NCBI GenBank assembly: GCA_014584575.1
Contig: JACTMP010000078.1
Coordinates: 62,001 to 126,000 of the forward strand
Source: Chloroflexota bacterium
GTDB taxonomy: Bacteria; Chloroflexota; Anaerolineae; Promineifilales; Promineifilaceae
Length of the DNA stretch: 64,000 nucleotides
Reading direction: 5' to 3'
This document shows positions 41,844-50,133 of the stretch, one piece after another (position 1 is the stretch's first letter; each line of letters opens with the position of its first letter). Both the position numbers and the translations under genes were made by a program. The notes below the pieces were generated by a model, which saw only the letters and a list, made by a program, of their open reading frames with translations, made no database searches and was not told where the DNA came from.

Positions 41844-43446
41844 CCAACACCACCTTTGCCAAATTCTCTTGAATCAGTGCATTCAGGCGGCTTTCCTCGG
41901 CTAGCTGCTCTGCCAGTTCCGCTTGCAGTAGGGCAAAGCGTTCGGCAAAGTCAAAGTCATCCTCCTCATCCGGCAGCCCCACATACCGCCCCGGCGTCAG
42001 CACATAGTCCAGTTCCCGCACCCGTTCCAGCGACGCCGCCTTGCAAAAACCAGGCACATCTTCATAACCCCCTCCCTGGCCTCCCCCAGTGGGGGAGGTG
42101 CCGGTGGGGGATTGGTTGCGCCAGTTGTGGTAAGTGTTGGCAATTTGGGCAATGTCCTCATCGCTAAATTCCCGCGTGCGCCGGTTAATCAGGTAGCCCA
42201 GGTTACGGGCATCAATAAACAAAATCTCGTCGCGTCGGTTGCGGAAACCCCCTCCTTCTCCTCCCCCAATGGGGGAGGTTGGGTGGGGGCCACTACGGTT
42301 GCGGCTCAGAAACCACAACGAGGCCGGAATCTGTGTATTCAAAAACAGCTTGGCCGGTAAATTGACAATGCAATCCACCAGCCGCGCCTCCACCAGCGCC
42401 TTGCGTATCTCCCCTTCCCCGCTGCTCTTGGAAGTCAACGCCCCCTTGGCCAGCACAAAACCCGCCTGCCCGCTGGGGCTGAGGTGGTAGAGAAAATGTT
42501 GAATCCAGGCGTAGTTGGCGTTGCCCGGCGGTGGCTCGCCGTACTGCCAGCGGGCATCGCCGCGCAGCAGCGCCCCGCTCCAATCGCTGTCATTAAACGG
42601 CGGGTTGGCCAGCACATAATCCGCCTTCAAATCCTTGTGGGCATCATTCAAAAAAGAGCCTTCGTTGTTCCAGCGCACCTGAGAACTGTCAATGCCGCGA
42701 ATAGCCAGGTTCATCTTCGCCAGCCGCCACGTCGTCTGGTTGCTCTCCTGCCCATAAATAGAAATATCGTTCAGCCGCCCCTGATGCTCCGTCACAAACC
42801 TCTCCGACTGTACAAACATGCCGCCAGAGCCGCAGCAGGGGTCAAAGACGCGCCCTTTGTACGGCTCCAACATCTCCACCAGCAGTTTCACCACACTCTT
42901 GGGCGTGTAGAACTGGCCGCCCTTCTTGCCCTCGGCCAGGGCAAACTCCCCCAGGAAATACTCAAACACGTGGCCCAACACGTCGGCGCTGCGGGCGTGG
43001 GCCGCCCCCATAGCCACATTGCTGACCAGGTCAATCAGCCCGCCCAGGTTGGTGGGGTCCAGATTGCCCCGCGCATACACTTTGGGCAGCACCCCCCGCA
43101 GGCTGGGGTTTTCCCGCTCGATGGCGTCCATGGCCGCATCCACATCCTTGCCAATCTCCGGCGTTTTGGCGCGGCTTTGCAGGTAGCTCCAGCGGGCGGA
43201 CGGCGGCACAAAAAAGACATTCTCCGCGCGGTATTCGTCGCGGTCTTCGGGGTCGGCGCCCTGGTCTTGTTCGGCCAGCAGCCGCGTGTGCAGCGCCTCA
43301 AACGCATCGGAGATGTACTTGAGAAAGATCAGGCCGAGGACGACATGTTTGTACTCGGCCGCGTCTATGTTCTTGCGCAGCTTATCAGCTGCTTTCCACA
43401 GTTGGGTTTCGAGGGGTTCGGTAGGGGTATTGTTGTTTTTAGCCAT
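41818..43446 (-). CDS. hsdM: Type I DNA adenine methyltransferase HsdM with two in-frame palindromes
   Basis: 542 residues. The N-terminal helical domain ([39 protein letters not shown]) is followed by the N6-adenine methyltransferase core. [18 protein letters not shown] precedes SAM motif [11 protein letters not shown] (201-210), and motif IV is NPPF (281-284). HsdM methylates the site named by HsdS and is needed for cleavage by HsdR. Odd features: residues ~385-403 ([17 protein letters not shown]) and ~446-461 ([15 protein letters not shown]) are encoded by closely related palindromes, in-frame. The C-terminus ASTSSANE is repeat-derived and replaces the usual LND-type end, which survives in the GIY-YIG gene. 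ATG 43446 overlaps no other gene. First gene of the RM operon. Confidence 0.93.
   Translation of the reverse strand: MAKNNNTPTEPLETQLWKAADKLRKNIDAAEYKHVVLGLIFLKYISDAFEALHTRLLAEQDQGADPEDRDEYRAENVFFVPPSARWSYLQSRAKTPEIGKDVDAAMDAIERENPSLRGVLPKVYARGNLDPTNLGGLIDLVSNVAMGAAHARSADVLGHVFEYFLGEFALAEGKKGGQFYTPKSVVKLLVEMLEPYKGRVFDPCCGSGGMFVQSERFVTEHQGRLNDISIYGQESNQTTWRLAKMNLAIRGIDSSQVRWNNEGSFLNDAHKDLKADYVLANPPFNDSDWSGALLRGDARWQYGEPPPGNANYAWIQHFLYHLSPSGQAGFVLAKGALTSKSSGEGEIRKALVEARLVDCIVNLPAKLFLNTQIPASLWFLSRNRSGPHPTSPIGGGEGGGFRNRRDEILFIDARNLGYLINRRTREFSDEDIAQIANTYHNWRNQSPTGTSPTGGGQGGGYEDVPGFCKAASLERVRELDYVLTPGRYVGLPDEEDDFDFAERFALLQAELAEQLAEESRLNALIQENLAKVVLASTSSANE
42065..42111. repeat. In-frame palindromic element 1 in hsdM
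   Basis: CCCCCTCCCTGGCCTCCCCC A-G TGGGGGAGGTGCCGGTGGGGG; the stem is CCTCCCCCA/TGGGGGAGG. It codes [15 protein letters not shown]. No clear flanking duplication. Confidence 0.7.
42236..42304. mobile_element. In-frame palindromic element 2 in hsdM with 9-bp direct repeats
   Basis: CGGTTGCGG at 42236-42244 and again at 42296-42304, exactly 60 bp apart (20 codons). Between them is CCCCCTCCTTCTCCTCCCCC AATGGGGGAGG TTGGGTGGGGGCC, with stem CCTCCCCCA/TGGGGGAGG. Removing one repeat and the insert restores a normal [14 protein letters not shown] methyltransferase sequence. Confidence 0.75.
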
Positions 43447-43473
43447 GTAGATTCTTTTAGTGGATGCAACGGT

Positions 43474-43538
43474 GCAAAAAAAGAGCCACCCAGGATGTTA
43501 CCGAGTGCGAGTCCAGTAACGGCCGTGTGGGTGACTCA
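43474..43538 (-). terminator. Hairpin with T run 30 bp upstream of hsdM
   Basis: On the minus strand GAGTCACCCA ... TGGGTGGCTC is followed by seven T. It lies between a possible promoter region and the hsdM start, so it could be a terminator of upstream transcription or an attenuator of the RM operon. Confidence 0.5.
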
Positions 43539-43734
43539 ATTTAATTGATTGAATTGTATGAAAAAGTGCTGCCCTTGCAACTCGGCCTAACAGGAGGCTG
43601 GACTCGCAAAGCCAAAAATAACATAAAATTCCCCACTTTGCCAATAGCAAAAAATGTCCACCAGATATGGCTGTAACAAGATATGCGCTATTTGAGCGAA
43701 AAGACATTGGTGAGGCACGCGGGCAAGAAAATCA

Positions 43735-43780
43735 CAAATAAAAAGAGTCACCCTTTCTATTATGTGAGGAATGACTCTTT
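43735..43780 (-). terminator. Intrinsic terminator after the tRNA-like remnant/pyrB
   Basis: Minus strand AAAGAGTCA (from 43780) pairs with TGACTCTTT and continues TTTATTT. It begins 3 bases after the GCCCCGA acceptor-like end and also suits as terminator of the pyrC-pyrB transcript. Confidence 0.65.
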
Positions 43781-43783
43781 CTG

Positions 43784-43875
43784 TCGGGGCGGCCGGATTT
43801 GAACCCCTACTGCGGAACGGTCTTCGGCTGATGGCTGCGGCCGGTGTCCCCAGCGCGCTGCCCCACTTTTGCTCA
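43784..43875 (-). pseudogene. tRNA-Pro-like 3' end, degenerate
   Basis: On the minus strand GGTTCAAATCCGGCCGCCCCGA (43784-43805) equals the T-loop and acceptor 3' half of a typical bacterial tRNA-Pro. Upstream GGCAGCGCGCTGGGGAC resembles its D-arm and GGG anticodon region. The T-stem 5' side (AGGGG) does not pair, the anticodon stem is lost and no matching 5' acceptor is found, so it is not a working tRNA. It may be a decayed tRNA or an attachment-site remnant. Confidence 0.35.
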
Positions 43876-44002
43876 CCGAGACCTGCTTGCCTACCACGCG
43901 GCCGCCGTTTATATCACCTGCGTCTCACGCGGCGGGGCCAGCAGCCAATAGGCCGCTGACGGAATCCGCCACGCCGTTACCGCTCACCCCATTGGCCCGG
44001 CA

Positions 44003-44989
44003 TTACGCCTTGCCCAAAACGGCCGCCAGCAAGGCCATGCGAATGTACATGCCGTTTTTCACCTGGCGGAAGTAGGCGGCGCGGGGGTCTTTGTCCACGT
44101 TGTAATGAATTTCACCCACCCGCGGCAGGGGGTGCATGACGATCATCTTCTTTTTTGCCTTTTCCATCAGGTCGGCCGTAATTTCATAGAAGTTCCTGAC
44201 TTCCTCATACTGCGCCAGGTCAGAGAAACGCTCCTTTTGCACGCGGGTCACATAGAGTACGTCGGCGTTTTGAATAACATCGGCCACATCGTGGGTTTCG
44301 CGGGCGTCCACCCCGGCATCAATGACCTGGTTCATCACCGTCAGCGGCAGGCGCAGGATTTCCGGGGAGACGAAGCGCAGGCTGACGTTGTAGCCCAGCA
44401 GCAGTTTGGTAAGGGAGTGAACGGTACGGCCGTATCTTAAATCCCCCACCATCGCCACCTTCAAGCCATCAATCTGCCCTAACTCATCCTGAATGGTAAA
44501 CAAATCGAGGAGCGCCTGGGTGGGATGTTCCCCTGGCCCATCGCCGGCATTGATTACCGGAATATCGGCGTAATCGGCGGCCAGTTTGGCCGCGCCAATT
44601 TCCGGGTGGCGCAGCACTATCACATCCGAATACTGCTCCAGCGTGCGAATGGTGTCCGCCAGCGTTTCCCCCTTGCTCACCGAGCTAAACTGCACGCCCT
44701 GGGTAATGGGAATCACGCTGCCGCCCAACCGCTCCATGGCGGCGATAAACGAGGAACTGGTGCGGGTGCTGGGTTCGTAAAACAGGCAGCTCAATACCTG
44801 CCCTCTGAGCAGATCAGCGCCGTGTACCCGTCCCACCATCTCCCGCATCTCGCGGGCGCGGCCGAAGATGTACTCAATCTTCTCCTGGTCAAACTGGGCC
44901 ACCGATAGGATGTCCATACCCGTCAGCCCATTGCCCACATCAAGTGCGGGCTGCATTTCATCAAAATTGAATAACGGTTTCAGTTGCAT
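44003..44989 (-). CDS. pyrB: Aspartate carbamoyltransferase
   Basis: 328 residues. It joins carbamoyl phosphate and aspartate, the committed step of pyrimidine synthesis, in the cytoplasm. The carbamoyl-phosphate site is [37 protein letters not shown] carries the mobile Ser-Lys loop; [21 protein letters not shown] carries the conserved His and Gln. [17 protein letters not shown] and [38 protein letters not shown] complete the aspartate domain. ATG 44989 follows AGAGGAGAAACAAA. It lies downstream of pyrC on the same strand, 122 bp away across a TCATTCCGAG repeat, so the two form a pyrCB unit. No PyrR site or pyrI gene is visible. Confidence 0.97.
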   Translation of the reverse strand: MQLKPLFNFDEMQPALDVGNGLTGMDILSVAQFDQEKIEYIFGRAREMREMVGRVHGADLLRGQVLSCLFYEPSTRTSSSFIAAMERLGGSVIPITQGVQFSSVSKGETLADTIRTLEQYSDVIVLRHPEIGAAKLAADYADIPVINAGDGPGEHPTQALLDLFTIQDELGQIDGLKVAMVGDLRYGRTVHSLTKLLLGYNVSLRFVSPEILRLPLTVMNQVIDAGVDARETHDVADVIQNADVLYVTRVQKERFSDLAQYEEVRNFYEITADLMEKAKKKMIVMHPLPRVGEIHYNVDKDPRAAYFRQVKNGMYIRMALLAAVLGKA

Positions 44990-45014
44990 TTTGTTTCTCC
45001 TCTATCGTTTATTG

Positions 45015-45101
45015 TGTCATTCCGAGCGTAGTCTTCGGAGCGAGGAATCCCTTTCCTGTATAAGTGCGCGAGATTCGGCGTAGCAGACCTGTCGGAATGA
45101 C
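45015..45101. repeat. TCATTCCGAGCGTAG...CGGAATGA bounded repeat, copy 1
   Basis: Starts TCATTCCGAGCGTAGTCTTC and ends GTCGGAATGA, imperfect inverse ends. A relative in opposite orientation is at 60070-60156. It lies between pyrC and pyrB. Confidence 0.65.
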
Positions 45102-45111
45102 GGCCACAAAA

Positions 45112-46170
45112 TTACACAATCACTGCCCCCGTCCCCGGCCTTGCCACAATCTGCCCATCCTCATAGGCTACCTGCCCCCGCAGCACCACCCGTTTGACGC
45201 GCCCGGCCACAGTACGGCCGTGAAACGGCGTCCAACCACATTTACTGTGCATCGCCTGATTGTCAATGATGGTAGGAGTCATCTCTACTTCGACCTGGGT
45301 ATCCGGCTGTTCCGGCAGGTGGTAGAGGCGGCGGGGATTGCTGTGCATCAGTTCGATGAGGCGGTGGAGGGTAAGGCGGTTTTCGGTCACGGCCGTCAGC
45401 ATCAACACCAACGACGTTTCCAACCCCGCCACCCCTGGTGGTGGATTGTCTGACTCTTTCTCCGCCAGCGTGTGCGGCGCGTGGTCGGTAGCAATACAAT
45501 CCACCGTGTCGTGCAAATGCGCCCAGAGTGCGGCCACATCATCCGGCGTGCCCAACACCGGGCGCATATCGGCCAGCATCCCCAACCGCTGCCGATCCGT
45601 CACATCCATAAACAGGTGATGGGGCGTCACCTCACACGTCACCGGCAGGCCGCGCATTTTGGCGTCGGCGATCAGTTCAATCTCTTCGCGGCGACTGATA
45701 TGGCAAAAATGCACCGGGCGATCATAGGTAGCCGCCAGACCAATGCCCACGGCCACACTCTGCTTTTCGGCGTGCATAGCGATCAGCTTCTCACGCGGCC
45801 AGTTCTGAAAACAGGCGCGCAGCGTGGGCACATCCTCCACCCGCAGTTTGCCAAAGGTATCGTTCAGGTAAATTTTGAGCGCCACTGCATACGAGGCCAG
45901 TTCTGGCAATTGCCCAATCTGCTGCGGGCTGGCCCCGGCAAACAGCCCCACATCACAGACCACGTCCCGGCGCGCCGTCGCCAGCGTCTCGGCCATCACC
46001 TCTGGCAGCGTCAGCGGCGGCGCCGTATTGGGCATGGCTAGAATTTGGGTGATACCCCCGGCTAAGGCGGCAGCCGTGCCGCTATAAAAATCCTCCTTGT
46101 GCTCCCCACCCGGCACGCGCAGATGGGTGTGAACATCAATTAAACCAGGCAGTGTGATTATTTCTGACAT
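45112..46170 (-). CDS. pyrC: Dihydroorotase
   Basis: 352 residues. It cyclises carbamoyl aspartate to dihydroorotate, the third pyrimidine step. The metal motif is LIDVHTHLRVPGGEHKEDFYSGTAAALAGGITQILAMPNT, followed by AMHAEKQSVAV, VHFCHISRREEIELI (metal His), VTCEVTPHHLFM and DCIATDHAPHTLAEKE (catalytic Asp). The last fits type I (class PyrC/allantoinase-like) dihydroorotases. It is cytoplasmic and zinc-dependent. It precedes pyrB on the same strand. The ATG at 46170 has no strong ribosome site; a terminator for the upstream AfsR-like gene lies 27 bp before it. Confidence 0.95.
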   Translation of the reverse strand: MSEIITLPGLIDVHTHLRVPGGEHKEDFYSGTAAALAGGITQILAMPNTAPPLTLPEVMAETLATARRDVVCDVGLFAGASPQQIGQLPELASYAVALKIYLNDTFGKLRVEDVPTLRACFQNWPREKLIAMHAEKQSVAVGIGLAATYDRPVHFCHISRREEIELIADAKMRGLPVTCEVTPHHLFMDVTDRQRLGMLADMRPVLGTPDDVAALWAHLHDTVDCIATDHAPHTLAEKESDNPPPGVAGLETSLVLMLTAVTENRLTLHRLIELMHSNPRRLYHLPEQPDTQVEVEMTPTIIDNQAMHSKCGWTPFHGRTVAGRVKRVVLRGQVAYEDGQIVARPGTGAVIV

Positions 46171-46196
46171 GCTCGTTACTCCATACCAGGCAAAAA

Positions 46197-46228
46197 AAAA
46201 GCCTGATCCGCAAAAGGGTCAGGCTTTT
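46197..46228 (-). terminator. Intrinsic terminator of the AfsR-like gene
   Basis: AAAAGCCTGATCC (46197-46209) pairs with GGTCAGGCTTTT (46217-46228) with one bulge. On the minus strand the stem is followed by nine T (complement of 46192-46200). Confidence 0.75.
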
Positions 46229-46405
46229 ATTTGCATAAGAAAGGGGTAGATACGCTGTTTTTTACCCCGATGATGTTTCTTTCCGGTCAACCAGGCCATC
46301 TGCCAATCCTCAAAAAAGATGTGTGCCTTCTCTACACCGGAGCGCTATGGTAACACCGAAGGCGGCGGTGGGCAAGGGCAATACAGGCTGCGAGGCTCTC
46401 GTCCA

Positions 46406-49297
46406 TTACGAGGTGTGGGTGGTAGTGGCGATGGTGGCTTGCACGGCCGTGTCCAACGTCATCTGTTCTCCCTCTGCCCAGGCAGCGTTAAAGGCCGTTT
46501 CTCCCAAGGCCGCCCGCATTTGCGCCAGCCCTGCTTCACGCTCCTGCTGCATGGGAATAGTGAGCGGCTGGTTGATCAGGCGTCGTTGTGTGCCCACCGC
46601 CGCCAACAGGGTCACGGCCGTAGCCACCTGTCCCCGCCGCTGTAACAAATCCGTCATTTGCTCAATGGAGATAAGCAAACCGGGCTGGTCTTGCAGTTCC
46701 ACACGAATGAGCAGCCCTTCCCGCACATACGCTTCCGCCTGCTCCAGATCCCCCTGGTCGGCAACCAACTGACCCAGATTGCCCAACACTGCCGGCAAAC
46801 CTATCCGGTCGTTACGCTGCCGTTTCAAGGCCAATGACTCGGTTAAAACGGCGACTGCTTTGTCCAGCGCCCCCATCCGCCGGTAAACGATAGAAAGATT
46901 GTTGAGCAACGTGGTCACAGAAGCCGTGTTGTCGCCGGGCAACTGCTGCATGATAGCCAGGCTTTCCTCTAGCAACTGCTGCGATTCCTGGTAGTGTCCC
47001 TGGCGCCCGGCGGCAAAACCGAGGTAATGCAAGGTATGGGCTAAAGACAGCGGTTCCTCCAATTGCCGCGCCAGCGCCAGAGCAGTGGCATGGTGCGTGG
47101 CCGCAGTGGTGTAATCCCCCTGCTGTTGGGAAATGACACCCGCCCGATTGTACAGTTTGATTTGCTCATCGAGGGGGAGCAGGTGAGCCAGAGGCAGCAC
47201 ACGGCCGAACCACAACCCCGCCTCACTAAACCGCCCCTGAAATGACCAAAACCGTTCCTGCGATGAAACCAAACGGGCTGCCATACGGCCGTTTTCGGGA
47301 TCATCCAGGTGTGCCATCAGCCATTCCAAAGCGGCCATGATATTGAGGTCTTCGCGGCGGAGGCAGCGGAGCGCCGCCATCTGGTCGCCATAACGCAATT
47401 CCTCTTCGGCCTGCTGCGCTAATTCCGTAAAGTAAAGGGCATAACGGCTGTGGCTGTTGGTGCTTGTGGGACTCTGGCCGAGCTTTTCCAGGCCATATTC
47501 GCGCAGCGTTTGCAACATGCGAAAACGCGGCCCACCGCCATCAGCATCCGGCAGCGCACGCAGAATGTTCTTATCTACCAGGGAATAGAGGATTTCCGAA
47601 AAGGCTGTTTGTTCGGCCAACAGGTCAACACACAAGGCCATAGCCGCCGCTTCGGTAAAGGATGTGGCAAACAGGGACAGGCGCGCAAATACCTCTTGCT
47701 CTACCGGCTCCAGCAAGTGATAGCTCCAATCAATGGCGGCGCGTATGGTCTGGTGGCGGGCCGGTAAATTGCGCGCCTGGCTGCTGAGAAAGCGCAGCCG
47801 TTGGGATAATTGGGCCAGCATGGCGGCTGGCGTAAATAGTTTGCCACGCGCCGCCGCCAGTTCCAGCGCCAGCGGAATACCATCCAGATAATGGCAAATT
47901 TCGACAATTACAGGGGCGCTTTCAACGGTCAGGGCAAAATCCAACTGTACTGCCTGCAACCGTTCCAGAAATAAAGCGATGGCGGCGTATTGTTGCAGTT
48001 CTGCCGGTGATGGCATATTGTCACGGTCCGGCAGGGGCAAGGGGGGGAGCGGGAATTCCTGCTCACCATAGAGGTGGAGCGGGGTCTGGCTGGTAACGAG
48101 CAGACGCAGGTCAGGCACGGCCGTCAACAAATCGCTGACCATGGTTGCCGCCGGCAACAAATGTTCAAAATTGTCCAGCACCAGCAACAGTTTTTGGGAG
48201 CGCATCTGGTTAATGAGGCCGGGCAGCGCCGGTTGGCCGGGGGTTTCGCGGATGCCCAGCGTTTCGGCTACGGCCGTGACCACAAAATCCGGGTTGTTCA
48301 CCGCCGCCAGCCCCACAAAAAAGACGCCGTGTGGGAAAGACTCTGGCTGGTTTTGCCATAACCAGTGCGCGGTTTCCAGCGCCAGCCGGGTTTTGCCGCT
48401 TCCACCCGGCCCGGTAATGGTCAATAGACGGGTTGGGCCACTGACGAGGCGGCTTACCTGGGCCATTTCCTGCTCGCGCCCCACAAAACTCGTCAGACGG
48501 GCCGGCAGGTTGTGGGGCGGCGGCGCGGACGGTGGGTCGGCGCGGGGAACATCGTGGGGTGATGCGGTGATGGGGTGAGAGGGTGAGGGGGTGAGGGGGG
48601 TGTTGGTGGCAATGGCTTCATAAATAGCGGTGGTTTCAGGCATGGGGGCAACGCCCAACTCTTCATCCAGCCGGCTGGCAAATTGTTGGTACAGCTGCAT
48701 AGCGCCGGCGCGGTCGCCGCTTTCGTGGCGCATGAGAATGAGGCTGCGCACCACATCTTCCCGCAGCGGGTCGTGCTGTAAAAGCTGCCGGGCGTAGATC
48801 ATCGCCTGCGGCAGGTCGCCGCGGCTGCGTTCCCGTTCCATCAGGCGGGTCACGGCCGTGAAATACAGCCCATGCAATCGCTCCCGGTGGGGTATCAGCC
48901 AGTCATCATACAATTCCTGCAACAAGTCACCGGTGTAAAGGGTGATGGCTTCGGCCAGCCGCCCGGTATCCTGGCTGAGCCGTTCAAATTCGGCTACATC
49001 CAGCCAGATGGGGGCGGCAGGCTGCCACTGCACACTTTTAGCATCGCTGAAGACCCAATCGGTATTGGCAGGCAGGGCGCGGCGCAGGTCGTGCAGGTGG
49101 CGGCGCAGGTTGGCGCGGGCTTCACTTTCGGGCACATCGTCCCACAGCAGGTAAGCCAGATGGTCGCGGGGCACGGCCGTGTCCCGGTTCAGCAACAAAT
49201 AGGCCAGCAGCAGCGGCGTTTTGGGGAGCGTGTGTAGACGGTACGGCTGCCCATCAAGCAACAATCGTAAATGACCAAAGAGATGAATTTGCAGCAT
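46406..49297 (-). CDS. AfsR/SARP-like regulator: BTAD, NB-ARC-type ATPase, TPR
   Basis: 963 residues from ATG 49297, where the domain MLQIHLFGHLRLLLDGQP begins; the longer frame has no support. Residues 1-~95 are the OmpR-like winged helix (ARANLRRHLHDLRRAL), followed by a BTAD helical domain to ~230 (DPLREDVVRSLILMRHESGDRAGAMQLYQQFASRLDEELG). A Pro/Ser/Thr linker (48553-48606 on DNA, GGTGA-rich) joins an ATPase with Walker A GPGGSGKT (~296-303) and LLLVLDNFEHLL. C-terminal TPRs follow from ~600 (QQGDYTTAATHHATALALARQLEEPLSLAHTLHYLGFAAGRQGHYQESQQLLEESLAIM). AfsR-like proteins are ATP-dependent transcription activators. The target is unknown; pyrCB lies beyond a terminator. Confidence 0.9.
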   Translation of the reverse strand: MLQIHLFGHLRLLLDGQPYRLHTLPKTPLLLAYLLLNRDTAVPRDHLAYLLWDDVPESEARANLRRHLHDLRRALPANTDWVFSDAKSVQWQPAAPIWLDVAEFERLSQDTGRLAEAITLYTGDLLQELYDDWLIPHRERLHGLYFTAVTRLMERERSRGDLPQAMIYARQLLQHDPLREDVVRSLILMRHESGDRAGAMQLYQQFASRLDEELGVAPMPETTAIYEAIATNTPLTPSPSHPITASPHDVPRADPPSAPPPHNLPARLTSFVGREQEMAQVSRLVSGPTRLLTITGPGGSGKTRLALETAHWLWQNQPESFPHGVFFVGLAAVNNPDFVVTAVAETLGIRETPGQPALPGLINQMRSQKLLLVLDNFEHLLPAATMVSDLLTAVPDLRLLVTSQTPLHLYGEQEFPLPPLPLPDRDNMPSPAELQQYAAIALFLERLQAVQLDFALTVESAPVIVEICHYLDGIPLALELAAARGKLFTPAAMLAQLSQRLRFLSSQARNLPARHQTIRAAIDWSYHLLEPVEQEVFARLSLFATSFTEAAAMALCVDLLAEQTAFSEILYSLVDKNILRALPDADGGGPRFRMLQTLREYGLEKLGQSPTSTNSHSRYALYFTELAQQAEEELRYGDQMAALRCLRREDLNIMAALEWLMAHLDDPENGRMAARLVSSQERFWSFQGRFSEAGLWFGRVLPLAHLLPLDEQIKLYNRAGVISQQQGDYTTAATHHATALALARQLEEPLSLAHTLHYLGFAAGRQGHYQESQQLLEESLAIMQQLPGDNTASVTTLLNNLSIVYRRMGALDKAVAVLTESLALKRQRNDRIGLPAVLGNLGQLVADQGDLEQAEAYVREGLLIRVELQDQPGLLISIEQMTDLLQRRGQVATAVTLLAAVGTQRRLINQPLTIPMQQEREAGLAQMRAALGETAFNAAWAEGEQMTLDTAVQATIATTTHTS

Positions 49298-49472
49298 GGC
49301 TTGAATTGTACGTGATTTGCGGCGCAAGCGGGATAGGTCAAACTTTGGAATAGTGGGGTGGGCTGGTGTATGATTGGCGCGGCAATGGCATCGGTGATTT
49401 GACTTCTTTGTTGCAAAGCAAGGCATTCAGCTTTTGAACTATGCCGAATAATTTATTAGATTGGAGGTTTTA

Positions 49473-50039
49473 ATGCTGACCGAATCAATTAGCCGCTTGC
49501 GGCGCAATCATGGATTGGAACACGCGACTATTCATGTGCTGAGCGAAAAGCACAAAAACTTTAGCGCCCAGGGCAATTCAACGTTGGGTGGTTTTCATTT
49601 GAATATCTATGGCGACATCCCGGAAACGGCCGTGATGGATGCCGTGGAAGAAGCGTATACCCGCATGAAAAAGGGGGAACACCACCTGGCGGTACACCCT
49701 AACTGCGGCACGGTGCTGCTGACAACGGCCGTGATGGCCACATTGGCGGCGCAACTCGTTTTTGCCGCCGAACAGCGCAAACAGCGGGGCGGGTTGAATT
49801 TGACGGTGTTGGTGAATGCACTGCCGACGGCCGTGCTCGCCGTCGTCGCCACCCTGATTGTGTCCAAACCGGTGGGCGTGCAGTTGCAGGCGCGGTATAC
49901 CGTGGAAGGCGACCTGCGTAATATGCAGATTGTCAGTATTCGCAAAGTCACCCCCTCGCCCATCACCCGCCTCTTCCAACTCATGCTCACCGGCGGGCAA
50001 TTGCAGGCCACCTCGTATAGGATTGTGACCACCGGGTAA
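49473..50039 (+). CDS. DUF6391-like membrane-associated protein
   Basis: 188 residues from ATG 49473, with GGAGG at 49463-49467. The N-terminal ISRLRRNHGLEHATIHVLSEKHKNFSAQGNSTLGGFHLNIYGDIP is a conserved block I recall from DUF6391 proteins of Chloroflexota and Cyanobacteria. HHLAVHPNCGTVLLTTAVMATLAAQLVFA gives one hydrophobic segment, and LNLTVLVNALPTAVLAVVATLIVSKPVGVQLQARYTV a second. The Asn-His, Glu-His and His-Pro-Asn-Cys residues could form a metal site (inference). Function unknown; probably anchored in the membrane. It is followed by the GTGTCAG repeat and then holA on the same strand. Confidence 0.7.
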   Translation: MLTESISRLRRNHGLEHATIHVLSEKHKNFSAQGNSTLGGFHLNIYGDIPETAVMDAVEEAYTRMKKGEHHLAVHPNCGTVLLTTAVMATLAAQLVFAAEQRKQRGGLNLTVLVNALPTAVLAVVATLIVSKPVGVQLQARYTVEGDLRNMQIVSIRKVTPSPITRLFQLMLTGGQLQATSYRIVTTG

Positions 50040-50045
50040 ATGTGG

Positions 50046-50132
50046 CAAGTGTTTAAGTGTCAAGTGTCAAGCTAATTTTCCACCCGACACCTGACACCTG
50101 ACACATGACACATGACACCCGATACATGACAC
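50046..50132. repeat. GTGTCAAG/GACACCTG-unit hairpin repeat
   Basis: AAGTGTTTAAGTGTCAAGTGTCAAG on the left and iterated GACACCTGACACCTGACACATGACACATGACAC on the right. It ends right at the holA start (ATG 50134) and so overlaps its ribosome site. Same family as 61944-62010. Confidence 0.7.
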
Positions 50133-50133
50133 C

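Larger units (their letters stand above)
43447..44002. other. Border region between RM island and pyrB
   Basis: 556 bp without a supported gene. It has two terminator-like hairpins sharing GAGTCACCC, an 11-bp inverted repeat TGCGAGTCCAG (43506-43516)/CTGGACTCGCA (43608-43618), an AT-rich stretch (43620-43740) and a tRNA-Pro-like remnant. Confidence 0.6.

Noticed and set aside
43741-44002. tmRNA, SRP RNA or RNase P RNA ending at 43784
   Set aside because: The 3' end is tRNA-like, but no tag-peptide frame, no paired 5' GGGGCG end and none of the conserved core motifs of those RNAs could be found.
48553-48606. GGTGAGGGG tract in the AfsR-like gene as a mobile insertion
   Set aside because: It encodes a Pro/Ser/Thr linker between domains where length is free to vary; no inverted partner or flanking duplication is present.
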